DNA from: Eutreptiella sp. 'Long Island Sound 2002'
Lineage: Eukaryota > Euglenozoa > Euglenophyceae > Eutreptiales > Eutreptiaceae
DNA length: 64,000 bases
Assembly: GCA_964036045.1 (NCBI GenBank)
Contig: OZ038393.1
Location: forward strand, 49,840,429 to 49,904,428
Direction: 5' to 3'
Below the pieces are notes generated by a model. It worked only from the letters and a program-made list of their open reading frames with translations, did not search any database and had not been told where the DNA came from. The position numbers and the translations under genes are program-made. How positions within the stretch are numbered: the first letter of the stretch is position 1; each line of letters begins with the position of its first letter. Positions 31,295 to 42,060 of this stretch are shown in pieces.

Positions 31295-32161
31295 AGGAGC
31301 CCCCACGGGAGTGGGACCTCGGAGGTCTCTCCTCCGAAATTCAGTGGAATCCCTGAGGAATCCGAGGCACATCGGGTGCCGAAGAAGGCTCCGGAAGAGC
31401 CAAAACCACTGAGTTTCGCCACTCCCAACCCCTGGAGCGCCCTGTCAAGGGAAGTTTTTGTGGGTACGGAACATGTCAAGAAGGAAGGAGCGACCACGGA
31501 GAGCCCCGTGGATGGGCAGGACCAGCCCAAGATCTACACCATCCGTGACCATACCCTTGAAGTCCTGATGCACCCGGACGTGCTAGAGTTGCATGCCGTG
31601 AGAGTCGTCCATACGCCTCATGGTGACGAGCGGCAGTTGCACTTGAAAGTGCGAGTACGGTGCGGACGAGACGAGAAGGTGGTGGATGTGTTGGTGGATA
31701 CAGGTGCCCAGGTGAGCCTGGTCCGGAGAGGGTTGTTCAAGGAGGAACTCCTGCAGCCCAGCCGGAGACCGGTCCGCCTGAAGGTCGTCAACGGAGAGAT
31801 TATGGGTGGTGGCACCCATGAGGCCACTATCAGTATGGAATTCTGGGAGCATGAGCGCTTGAACCGCCCTGATTTGGCGAAGAGAAGCACTCTATCCGGG
31901 AACTTCTATGTGGCCGACATTACAGATTGGGATATGATCATGGGGTATGACTTCATGGTGGCAAACACCATTGGAGCCCTTCCCCATCGTGCAAATTGGT
32001 CCCGGAGGATGATGAATGCCTCACATGGCTGTCCACGGACTATGCATGCGGATCATCCAAATGGAATGCTGAGGAAGAGGATCGGATCGTCCAAGCGTTG
32101 CAAGCTGTGGGTGTCAAGTCCAGAGGAGACCGTGGAGTTGAGCTCACGGAGTATGGAATGA
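31295..32161 (+). CDS. Outer element protease region
   Basis: Open in the same frame as gag beyond the TAG at 31292. It holds a retropepsin with VVDVLVDTGAQVSLVRRGLF and a second-half motif WDMIMGYDFM. True homology seems to end near 31990 (NTIGALPHR). After this the meaningful frame moves back one base into the RT frame beginning at 31996, so the last 57 codons here are probably out of frame. The gag-stop-protease layout matches that of family A. Confidence 0.75.
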   Translation, partial: RSPHGSGTSEVSPPKFSGIPEESEAHRVPKKAPEEPKPLSFATPNPWSALSREVFVGTEHVKKEGATTESPVDGQDQPKIYTIRDHTLEVLMHPDVLELHAVRVVHTPHGDERQLHLKVRVRCGRDEKVVDVLVDTGAQVSLVRRGLFKEELLQPSRRPVRLKVVNGEIMGGGTHEATISMEFWEHERLNRPDLAKRSTLSGNFYVADITDWDMIMGYDFMVANTIGALPHRANWSRRMMNASHGCPRTMHADHPNGMLRKRIGSSKRCKLWVSSPEETVELSSRSME

Positions 32162-35100
32162 CGCCGCAGGTGTATGCCAGGATGATTCAGACGCTGGGAG
32201 CCGAAACGCCTGAGACGGACGTCTTCGCTTCCCGGGATGCCCCACTTTTGCGGAAGTGTAGGAGGCATTGGCATCGAGGAGACTCAGCCTGGCATAGGCA
32301 TTGGGGTTTGAAGGAGTGGGGGCACATGTATTGGCATGGCTCCCTGGACAATACCAGACGTACGGTGGAGAAGATCGTCGCGGATAGGGCGAAGGGGATC
32401 CTGGTCATAACCGGCATAGGATCCACCCCATGTCCGCTGGAGGGTCTCAAGTCGACGCTGGACTCCATCACCCTGAACGAGATGTCATTCGGGCCAGAGG
32501 AGGAGTTGTTCATCGACGCCAAGGGTGTATCAATGCCCTCCCCGGGTCAAGCGTGGGTAACCAAGGCTTTCCTGGTGGATGGGGCGCAAGCCCAGCCCAC
32601 GGGTGATGAGGCATTCAGCCGTAGGGTGGAGGCGGTGACCATGAAGGTCATGTTTGAGCCCAAGGAGGGGACGGATCAGCCAATTGATGGCATTGACGTC
32701 CTGTCCCACGCCGAGATCGACGACGTCGTCAACTACATGCGGATGGGGATGCACGACCGTGTGGCAGCCAAGAAGAGGCGGGCCATGGTCACATCTCCGC
32801 ATTGGTGGGATGACAAGATGTTGGTCACCGGCAAGTACGAGAAGGATGAGTTCGTGGCGAGGGTCATGGATCACATCGCGGACCAATACGATGGACCGGT
32901 TGGGTCGGACCCGCCGACGTGGGATTTTCCAAGAATGGGGGCCGATAGCGACAAGAACCAGCCCGACGCCGCAAATTTCCGAAGATTATCGTTGGGAAGT
33001 GCACCCCACGTCGATGAAGACGGCATATCGGACGAGGATAAGTCCGATTCGAACCCAGAAGAGGCCTATACCGCAGTGCGGTCGGTTGTATCCATACCGA
33101 AGCAAGCGGCTGAAGAGGCCCAGGAGAACCCGAAGGTCGCCGAGCTGAAGGAGAGGCTGCTCAATGCCTATCCGCGGCTATTCAGTGGCGTCGCCAACAA
33201 GAACCCTCCAGATCGTGGGAGGTTTGGCACAGCGAGGATCAAGCTGAAGCCGAACCCAAAGATCTATCGTCATCGGGAGTACCAACTTCAGGGCAATCGG
33301 GCCGAGGCCATGAAGAAGTTGTTGGCCGAGTTCATTGAGCGAGGATGGATCGAACCCTCCGACAGTGAGTGGGCCAGCCCAGCCTTTATCGTGCCCAAGA
33401 AGGAGAAGGGTGAGTGGAGGTTGGTGGTGGATTACAGGGGTTTGAACGAGAAAACCGAGCACGACTCGTACTCGCTTCCCCTGATCCACTCCATCCTCCA
33501 AAAACAACAGAAAAAGCGGATCTTCACGGTGTTGCACCTGAAACACGGTTATCACCAGATGCCGCTACACCCGGAATCCAGGCCCTGCACAGCGAGGTCT
33601 ACGCCGCTGGGGCCCATGCAGTGGAAAGTGGTGCCCATGGGCGCCAAAAATGGCAACGCCGCTTTCCAGCGCATGATGGAGGACCTACTCGGTCCTGTCC
33701 GGGACTGTGCCGCCCCCTTTGTGGACGACATCATCATCAGGTCCGGCACGGAAGACATGACTGAGGACGAGCTCATCGAAGCGCATGAGAAGGATCTGCG
33801 CCGAGTGCTCAGCGAGCTGGACAAGCACAACATGGTGTGCAAGCCCACCAAAGCCTCACTCTTCGTGAAGGAAGTGGAGTTCGCGGGTCACGCGGTTGGT
33901 CACGGGCAACGCCGTCCCATGCCTGGGAAGCTGGCGTCCCTGCACCACTGGGAGAGACCCCAGACCATCAGCGAACTCCGGTCCTTCATGGGGTTCTGCA
34001 ATTACTATTCGGGCTATGTCCGGATGTATGCAGAACTCTTGGGCCCGCTACACAAGATGCTGCAGGTGGGGCAGTTTGATGGCCGGAAGGGGAGCAAGAA
34101 GAAGCTTGCCTGGACCCCTGAGGCTGAAGATGCGTTCAGTCGCCTGAAGGAGCGACTCCTGGGGCAGCTGGGGCTATTCCTGGTGGACCCGGACAAGGGA
34201 TTCGTGCTACGGACGGACGCCTCGGACTATGCTGTAGGGGCAGTCCTCGAGCAAGTCCGGGACGACGGGTCGCACGTACCCGTGGCGTTTTGGAGCCGGA
34301 TCCTGGCCGAGGGCCAACGTCGAACCTGGACCGCGAGGGAGAAGGAGACGTACGCCATTGTCTGTGCGCTCAGGAAGTGGTCTGGCCACATCGGATTGCA
34401 ACCGGTGGTGGTTTGTACGGACCATCAGTCCTTACAGAGCTGGCACAAGGAGCACATCGACACCCCCTCAGGTCCGGCGGCAAGGAGGGCCCGATGGCAT
34501 GAGACGTTCGCCAAGTTCGACCTCAGCGTCGTATACGTCCCGGGGAAGGACAAGACTGTGGCAGATTGCCTCAGTCGATGGGCCTATCCCGCGGGCAAGG
34601 CTTGGATGGACATATCCAGCCATTGGGACGCTGAGGAGACCGAGGAGGCCAAGCGCATCATCGAGATGGAGAAGGCCATGGAGCAAGAGGGGGTCAAGTG
34701 CTTTGTGGTGATGGCAAACGGTACGGACCTGGCCAAGTTCCGGGGTGCCCGCATCCAAGCTATTGGAGAGGAAACCCTCGAGCAATGGATGGTGGCCCCT
34801 GTAGAGCTAGTCAGGTCGGTGCTCACAGAGGACTGGCCGGATGACTATGCGGCATCCGACCACTGGAGCAAGTACTGGAATGCCGTGAGCGCCCTGTCGG
34901 ACGACGAATGGCCCGAGGGCTTGACCGAGGATGGGGACAAACTGTTACTCAAGGACAAGCTATTGGTCCCTGAGAACCGAATGGAGGAGCTCATTGACCA
35001 CTGGCATAACGCCCAGCTCATGCATCCTGGTCGGGACAAGATGCAGCAGGACCTGGAGTGGCGCTTCAAGTTCCCACCGGGGTACTACGCCCTCCTGGAC

Positions 35101-36360
35101 AAGTACTGCAGCGACTGCGCCGTGTGTCGGGCCACGAAGAGCCCCAACCACTCCACGGCTGGCAACCCGGTGTATACGGCTATACCGGAAGCCCCTATGC
35201 GGTCCGTGCCCATGGATGTGTTCGCCATGCCTGAGGTCACCGTGGACGGAGAGACCTACGACTGTGTCATGCTGGCGGTGGAGAGGCACAGCGGGTATAT
35301 CGTGGCAGTCCCGGGCAAGAAGTCCAAGAAGAAGAACAAGAAGGACAAGCATGGAGTGGGTCTTCAGGCCAAGACCGTCGCCAACGCCATGATCAGGCAT
35401 TGGCTAACGATTTTTGATGTCCCAGCTGTCATCTGCAGCGATCGGGGCAGTCAATTCGTGGGGACGTGGTTCATTACGATGTGCAAACACATGGGCATTC
35501 GGCACGCCAAGACCGTGGCGTACCACAGCCAGTCGAATGGCCCAGCTGAGGTGGCCAGGCGGCAGAGGTTCGAAAAGTTCCGCCAGCTGCACATCGACGA
35601 ACCGGGCCGGAACTGGTATAATTCGCTGTGGAGAGTACTCCAGGCGTACCATGACCTTCCGGGGCCCACTGGACTGTCGCCCCATTGCATCCTGTTCCTA
35701 CGGAATCTAGTGTCACGCACTCTCCCGCGGTTGAACCATGGCAAAGTGGCCCGGGATGCGAATGCTATGATGGCTGAGGCGGACGACACGGCGGCCAAGG
35801 TGTGCAAGGCACTTCAGGACGAGCATGAGAAGAGGGCCAAGTACTTCAAGCAGGGAAAGGTCCAGAAGTATGCTCTCCAAGACACCGTGTGGGTGGAGCG
35901 GCACCACAAGGATGTCCTGTCCAGGCATCGGCAGGCGTGTTGGTATGTGCCGGGGGTAATCGTGCGGAAGGTCGGGCAGGATGTGTATGCGGTTCGTGTG
36001 GGGGATAACAAGATCCTGGACCGCGACCATACCCAGCTTCGTCCCCGAGCACCAGACCCCAGCGGACGTCCCGTCACCTTCGAGTTCACGGCCGGCGATG
36101 TTGACTCGGACGACGAGGGTGAGGACGACAACTTCACCGCTGAGAAGATCCTGGCGGACAAGCCGGACCCGGGGACGCCCGGGGGGAGGCTTTATAAAGT
36201 CCGTTGGAAGGGATTCGCCGCATCCAGGGACTCGTGGGAGCCTCCGAGCAGCTTTGTGCCGAGGTACACCACGGTCTGGATGGACTATCTGAAGAAAACG
36301 AACATTTCTTTGGATGTCAAGGACGTGTTGGTCCATTTGGTGGCTGCTGTAGCACCGTAA
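31996..36360 (+). pseudogene. pol: Outer element RT-RNase H-integrase-chromodomain
   Basis: 1,454 open codons. The RT has WRLVVDYRGLNEKT and the active site FVDDIIIRSG (about residue 575). The other catalytic Asp, in the block usually read as D-L-x-x-G-Y-H-Q, is His here (FTVLHLKHGYHQM, codon 33535-33537). RNase H has VLRTDASDYAVGAVLEQ and KDKTVADCLSRW. Integrase has an HHCC finger ending CSDCAVCRATKS, then SVPMDVFAMPE, ICSDRGSQFVGTW and NGPAEVARRQR for D,D,E. A chromodomain ends the protein (LYKVRWKGFAASRDSWEPPS). The frame lies one base behind protease, so the copy is defective although the frame is still long. Confidence 0.88.
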
Positions 36361-36755
36361 TGGATCCCCCTTGGCATTTTTGTTTGTTTCTGTGCTTGGG
36401 AGTCGGTTGAGGGCGTTCATCCGGGGATTTTTCGGCCTTGATTGGCCATATACCCCCTTCACTCGATCTCCACGTATATATTTCATTGTGGTATACTTTT
36501 TCAGGTCGACCGACGACGTTTCTCTGTCTTTGATTCCCTTGGTCCATGTTGTAGATCAAGAGGAGACCGGATATGGCGTAGGGCACCAATTATCAGTGTC
36601 CTCACCCCTCCCTTGGGGCGTGGGGGACGCCTACGACGTGTGTGGGGCCTCCATGTGTCCTTGGGACATGGGGGGGGGGGGTTTGGAGCCCATTGGACTC
36701 CTCCCCTCCTCTCTTCAATGACTTCCGAGCGGTAACAACGCTCTGAGAAGGGGGG
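36361..36755 (+). other. Outer element 3' untranslated region and polypurine tract
   Basis: 395 bp between the pol stop and the 3' LTR. It contains an 11-G run (36670-36680) and ends in AGAAGGGGGG (36746-36755), the expected polypurine primer for plus-strand synthesis. No gene is seen. Confidence 0.7.
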
Positions 36756-39111
36756 TGAAGCCGGTTCGGACCCCCGTGGCCATCTTTGGGTCACTTGGGG
36801 TGTGTATCTATGTGCCGGCAAGCCGCCATTGGCTGATATCATACTCTCCCATCCACCTGACCTAACCCGATGTGATAGTGTGATAGGTTTGGCCATTCCG
36901 GCTATGAGCGGCCATATTCAGTACCGAGGCGCCGCCAGCTGAGATTTATATATCAGAATATCAGGAATCAACAGGGTTTTTTTATCATAATGTTTCCGTA
37001 ATTTTTCCGCCTTCTGTTCTGATTGTCAATGTATCGGCGACTGTCAGTTGGCTCGCGACTTTGCGGTAACCGAATGGTTAACTGTTATTTACAGATATTT
37101 TGGCGGGAACCCCGATGAAGGGTCAGATTTCATCAGTAAAGGGTTTGTTGCTTTCGCAATTTTTATATTATACACTCGCAAAATTGATCCGATTTTTTCA
37201 GACTTTCAGAATCGGATTTTCGACTTCCACATCGCCGCACTTGATATGACAAATCCCGAGTGGTCCGACATTTTTCCCCGATCACGAATCAACCTTCCTT
37301 TTGTTATATCCCTCATTTTTCTTGGAGATTTAGTCGAAACAAAAGTGATTCGTGAGACCAGTTTGAAAGGTCATATCTCCGGCTCACGGCGAGGAATATC
37401 AATTTCGAGAATTGGGTTGGAACCGCCTTGGTCTCAACTTAATTTAGGAAGCATCAAACGCCTTTGGTGTGTACACATGCCCGGTGTAGCAAGGGATAAT
37501 GGCCAACGGGGTAGAAAGTGGTTTACAACTCTTGGGCCATGCAACCGAATATTCAATTGCGACTTTCGAGTGTACCGCATGAGTGTTGGTGTTGCATAGA
37601 AACTTTCCTTGGGTTCCTACGTATTTTTAACGAGAAATTATGTCCATGGAGGGGCATGGCATATCATGGTGGGAGCCACTTTTGGAGGGTATGTGTTATA
37701 TGCATGGTATGTGCTTCGATATGCTCACGCCCATGTTATATATCTTCGTGTGGCCGAAGAGATGGGGAGCCACGCGTGACAGGGGTCTTGCCCATGTCCC
37801 AATTGTGGAATACAAAGCGCTAGACTAAGTCTACCGCGTATGTATTGCTCATGGTATGTTTGGCAAAGAGATCCATGAGTGCACTCCCATTTTCATGGGG
37901 CATGTAGATATGAGTGGCAAAGGTATCTCCATGCGCCCGATTGGGGATCCAAGTGGGGGAATTGTTCGCAAATGGTTCCAATCATTCGTATCTTGAACCA
38001 TGCGCGGATACCATGGGTGAGCATAGAGATATACTATCATGACAACTTTGAATTTGGACATATTTTCATGTTTTTGACCTCAATTTTTGCTGATTTTTGC
38101 GTTTTGTCTACTTACCTGGTCGGCAAACAGCAAGAAGTCTATGGAGAGTCGAACCATGGTATGTTGTTCATATGTTGGCATATGCTTTGGAGTTGAACAT
38201 CACCATATGCCGGATCGCGTACTCCGTTTGGCTTGGCGCACGAAGGATCACAAGAATTGGTCTCAAGATCATGGGCTGACTTGGGCAGTGCGTGGCGCCC
38301 ATATCCGAAGGGGTTTCGAGGGTAAAGTGGGGATGTACAGGGGCATTGACCTTTGGTCTCTATCCTCCATGAATACTAGACTGCGATTCCATGCATACTT
38401 TGAGCCTTCGGATAAGTGGTAACTTCAATTTTGAGCATATATTTGATATATGGCCAATATGGTGTGAATTGGCAGTTTTTGGCATGTTATGAGTTCAAAC
38501 TCATGGGGCATATCTCTAAGCCCATTCGACTCCAAGTCCAACCAAGGTTATGTCAGGGTAGGGCATGGTCCTGAGTGCTACTCTAGGCCATGACATGCCA
38601 CCTCCCCTATTGGGCTAGGATTTATAGGCTTGGGTTGAACACATTTTTGGGGTTTGTGTAGTGACTTTTGACACATGGCATTTAGACATCTTATTTGACT
38701 GGGTTCAGGGCATCATGTTGGTGAGTCAAGGGAAGGTCTTGAGTCCCGGCAATGAGGGGTCTATGGTTGTGAATGCGTACGTTTCCATCTTTCCCCAACT
38801 TTGCTTTATTTGTGTTCATATGTCAATTTCAGGGCTTTCCTCTTTGGTGCAATTCTTGTACATGCCCGCCACCGGGAGACAACCGGTGTGCTGAACGGAA
38901 GCCCGCAGTGTGGATCGGACTTTGGATTGGGTTATTGCTGTATTTGTGGGATCTGGTTGCTGTTCAGGGTTGAAGGAGGATTTTATTTTCTATATTTTTG
39001 GATTTTGGACCCTGGACTTTGAGAAATGCAATCGCTGATCAGGAGCAAGTCAGCAGGGGTGACATGCGGAAGGGGCACAGCGCGGGCCGGTCCTGGTAGG
39101 GACCTTCTTTA
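36756..39111 (+). repeat. Outer element 3' LTR
   Basis: Starts TGAAGCCGGTTCGG after the polypurine tract and ends GACCTTCTTTA. Direct repeat of 14452-16808, with scattered substitutions and a one-base indel or so. The 183-codon frame at 14744 is also open here (37048-37599). Confidence 0.9.
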
Positions 39112-39650
39112 TTGTACTCCCCTCCCAAGCCACAACTATCACCACCCAGTGAAAAATGGGTGGTGTTGTTGTGTGCTGAAAAAAAAGATATATAGGATTT
39201 GCATGGACCTCACCTGCACATAGACACTCAGATTATTCTCCCCATCTGGGGGTTCACCACCCGGTTTGTCTTGTGGGTGTGGGTACCCCTCTCTATACTT
39301 CTACTCTAAGACATGGTATTTACTACTTACCCCGCAGCAATTTCACTGTTGCTGTGTCAACAAAATCACACAAAAAAACACTCACCCGACCCGGCAACCC
39401 TGCAGACAAAACTCAGGATATCCTGCACCAATTTCTGGACATCCCTTCATAGTTCTGCTGACAGCCCACTGTACCATGTACAGCCTTGGCTTGGATTGCT
39501 GGCCTTGTGGTTCCAGGTATATACACCCAGGCCATGCCTGTATGCCATGCTCTCTCCTCGAACTCGGACAGATAGATGTTGAAACAATGCAAAAATCATA
39601 TAGGAGGTTCCTGTGGAGGTTGAAAAAAAATAATAATATAATGTGAACGC
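39112..39650. other. Intergenic DNA right of the outer element
   Basis: No gene recognised. A 9-bp inverted repeat, CACCACCCA/TGGGTGGTG (39140-39148, 39157-39165), lies near the left edge. An A-rich run (39625-39640) precedes gene-like sequence. This DNA does not match what follows repeat R at 40735, so the two R copies differ beyond this point. Confidence 0.6.
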
Positions 39651-40364
39651 CGGAAGAGCGTGCAGTGCTCAGTGGCGCGGCTGCAGAAAGCAAGTGTGGA
39701 TTCAAAGATTCAAAATTATAACCCTGTAGGTCATTAATGCTTAACCAGGACCAACGCAGGCAGACATGGGCGTGTGTGCTGGCGTAGTTGTAGGCAGCTC
39801 CAGGTAGGCGATGTATCTCCTTCGCCGCCACGGGGTTGATCGCGGTTAACTTCTCATACCAGTAGTGCCGCCGTGCTTGCTTGTGAATCAAGTCTTCGAG
39901 CGACCTCTCTAACGGCAGCTGTTTGGGCGTTGTCGTCTGCTGCACCGGTATGTTCTGCGTGACCAAACAACGTAGGACTCCTCCGTGGATCATAGCCAAA
40001 GCACCATGGCACTCTTCATGACGGGCACAGTCATATTGCAGCACTGGGCGTGCGCGCCTTTGTGAGCACAACCCTTCAAACTCCTGCACCTGTCGCTGGC
40101 GGCGCTCTGAGGCAACATGTGGCGTTGGGCTGTGATCGCATACCTGCATGTTATGGAAAGTCCGACAGCCGCGCTTATGCGTCGTTCTCCAACCTCTTCA
40201 GCTATTGCTTGCCGTAGTCGCTGCAGGCTGGATGGTGTCTCCTTCAGCGGTGACCTCTTCGTGGTCGTTGGGTTGTCCCCCGTACTCTGCTGGGCGTTGT
40301 CCTCTTTGTCACTCCTCATTGCAGAATCCTCGGCAGCCCAGTAACAACAAGATTCTAATTCCAA
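39650..40364 (-). pseudogene. Unrecognised protein gene with a frameshift, beside repeat R
   Basis: The frame opens at the edge of R (first ATG near 40319, MRSDKEDNAQQSTGDNP) and reads SSLQRLRQAIAEEVGERR. The sensible frame then shifts by one base near 40175 and continues as KRGCRTFHNMQVCDHSPTPH, ECHGALAMIHGGVLRCLVTQ and PGAAYNYASTHAHVCLRWSW to about 39650. Several Cys and His residues suggest a metal-binding N-terminal part. The frame stays open to 39382, but the wording past 39650 looks non-coding. No family recognised. Confidence 0.4.
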
Positions 40365-40735
40365 CAGACCTCGCGTCTATCTTTTTTGCTCCTCAATCCT
40401 GCAAACGGAATTTTTTATTCCCAGCGGCATTTTGTTTTTCATAATAAAAATAAAATTCTTCAATCCCAATCTCCCACGAGCACTTGGATAATCTTGTCCG
40501 TCAGAATCAATTGAACATCTTGTTGTTACTGCAAGTAACAACAACACAGTAATGCATTGTATTTAGAATAATGAAGCAGATTGCAACATACGACATTTAT
40601 TGTACAGTCCCCTTTTACTCTGTTCATCACTTCTGTGCTGGCACTGCCCCTGCGCTGTGCGCCATCGCGCTTCTGTCGGGGGCCTGCGCTATTACTACTA
40701 TGGTGTCGTGTACCTCTCTATGCCAAACCTATTGC
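40358..40735. repeat. Repeat R, copy 2
   Basis: 378 bp matching 14074-14451. Here its right end overlaps the stop codon of gene X (minus strand, 40729-40731) and its left end touches the start of the next minus-strand frame. It therefore looks like a conserved spacer between two genes, with ACAATAAA (a possible polyadenylation signal on the minus strand) near 40600. Confidence 0.75.
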
Positions 40736-41164
40736 ACATTGTAAATGTGATACAACACAAACGCTGAAATTGCCCGGTGGTAGGACGTCTTGGGATACAG
40801 CCGGATGACTATTGGGCAAGCCTCGAAGGCCGACCCATCATATTCGTAGTCTAACATCGACGCGAAATATGGGCAACCTTTGTAGACTTTAAGTACGTAG
40901 GAAAGTTCTTTATTGGGTAAGGATTGCAAGATGAGCCTGCAACCTCTAACACATTTGCTTCTTCGAGCAATCATTTTATTCCGTTTTGTGCCCATGCCGG
41001 CAAAAAGGCGGGGTACGGCGCTTTTTCCGCCATGGACCACAAGCATGTTGTCTGGGGCCAGTGGGAAGCCTAGGTCCAAAGGCTGGGCGCCACGCCCGAC
41101 TACAAAGAGCTTAAGAACCTGAAACAGGGTTGCTAATCCATTCTTTCCTGAGGCAACTGTTGAC
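40729..41164 (-). pseudogene. Gene X, C-terminal part, cut by the family A plus-strand element
   Basis: About 143 codons to the TAG at 40729-40731. They read as real protein (PLDLGFPLAPDNMLVVHGGK, LSYVLKVYKGCPYFASMLDY, YHRAISAFVLYHIYNVQ). The frame enters from the right: the last codons before the insertion (52545-52560, ending THCSEAQS) join those after it (TVASGKNGLATL) exactly when one TTGAC is removed. No family recognised. Confidence 0.6.
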
Positions 41165-41959
41165 AGTAAGAAAAAGTGCTTTTCCATTGCTTTGAGGCAT
41201 ACTCTAGTTGTATTAGAGATGCAGTGAGCATCCATGCATTTTTATCTTAGTATTGGTCCCACCAAAAGTGGTGATAACACATTTTGACCTATGGAACCAA
41301 ACACCCAATCAGGATATGGAGTGGACCCCTTAATCCCCTTTCAATGTGAAGCTATTCATCTTTTCCTGAGTTGACTGAGAACTGACATACCTAAAGGATA
41401 GCCTATGAATTTATCTATGTTTTTCCATGAATTCTTAGCTATCCTAGTGGTATGCACCCTAGGGGGCTGGGCACCTCTTTTTGAGAGGTCCTGGGTTCAA
41501 TTCCTGGTCAGCCTAGCTAAGTAGGAAGATCCCATGTGACATGGCAGTGACCTCATCGCCACATGCCCTGCCATCTCAGCACATATGGGACCCAAAACAA
41601 ACAGTGCACATCTCCTGAGATGGCACTATGGAGATAGAGTGACCATGGGGCAGTTTTCCAACTCTTTTCCAAAACAATTTAGCTATCTTTGTGAATATGC
41701 ATTCCGATTTGACCTGAGTTGCAGTTTCTGTGAATATTCAATCATCTTTCACTGTTTACACTGCAGCCCTTCATGCTTTGATCCTGATTCTCTTCTCCTT
41801 GCATACTTCTGGCTTGCGCTATCATGGATTGACTTGGATTTACTGTATTTCAACAAACAAAAGCTTTTCATCTCCAAAAACAAGCAGCAGGACACCCTAC
41901 AGCAACAGCAAGCAGCAGGAGAAGCAAAAACACAGTGCTGAAACCACTATAAACTTTTC
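41165..41959 (+). repeat. Family A 5' LTR (decayed copy)
   Basis: 795 bp, AGTAAGAAAAAGTGC to AAACTTTTCT. The flanking TTGAC duplication fixes both ends. The tRNA-like module is at 41434-41521, with complementary ends CTTAGCTA/TAGCTAAG and B box GGTTCAATTCC at 41494-41504. Confidence 0.92.
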
Positions 41960-41971
41960 TGGTAGCAAGAG
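41959..41971 (+). promoter_or_regulatory. Family A primer-binding site (decayed copy)
   Basis: TGGTAGCAAGAGG, the same initiator tRNA-Met variant with one extra A as in the minus-strand copy at 29933-29945. Confidence 0.7.
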
Positions 41972-42060
41972 GCAGCCTGTCTCTGCGCACCGGCAGCAAC
42001 CCCGTGCCGTACATCCAGTGCGCCGAGTACGGGCAAATATAAGCAGAAGGGTGAAAGAAG

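Larger units (their letters stand above)
14452..39111 (+). mobile_element. Outer Ty3/gypsy chromovirus with 2.36-kb LTRs, split by a family A insertion
   Basis: The LTRs at 14452-16808 and 36756-39111 are direct repeats with scattered differences. Internal order on the plus strand: primer-binding site, gag, protease, RT, RNase H, integrase, chromodomain, polypurine tract. Without the 11.45-kb insertion at 19348-30798 plus its 5-bp duplicate, the element would be about 13.2 kb. Possible target duplication: ATTGC before and ATTGT after (4 of 5 match). It is inactive because of the insertion, a gag frameshift near 17772, a frame change between protease and RT, and loss of an RT catalytic Asp. 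Confidence 0.9.

Noticed and set aside
34468-36486. Minus-strand frames of 100-257 codons opposite the outer integrase and chromodomain.
   Set aside because: Shadows of a GC-rich real gene on the plus strand.
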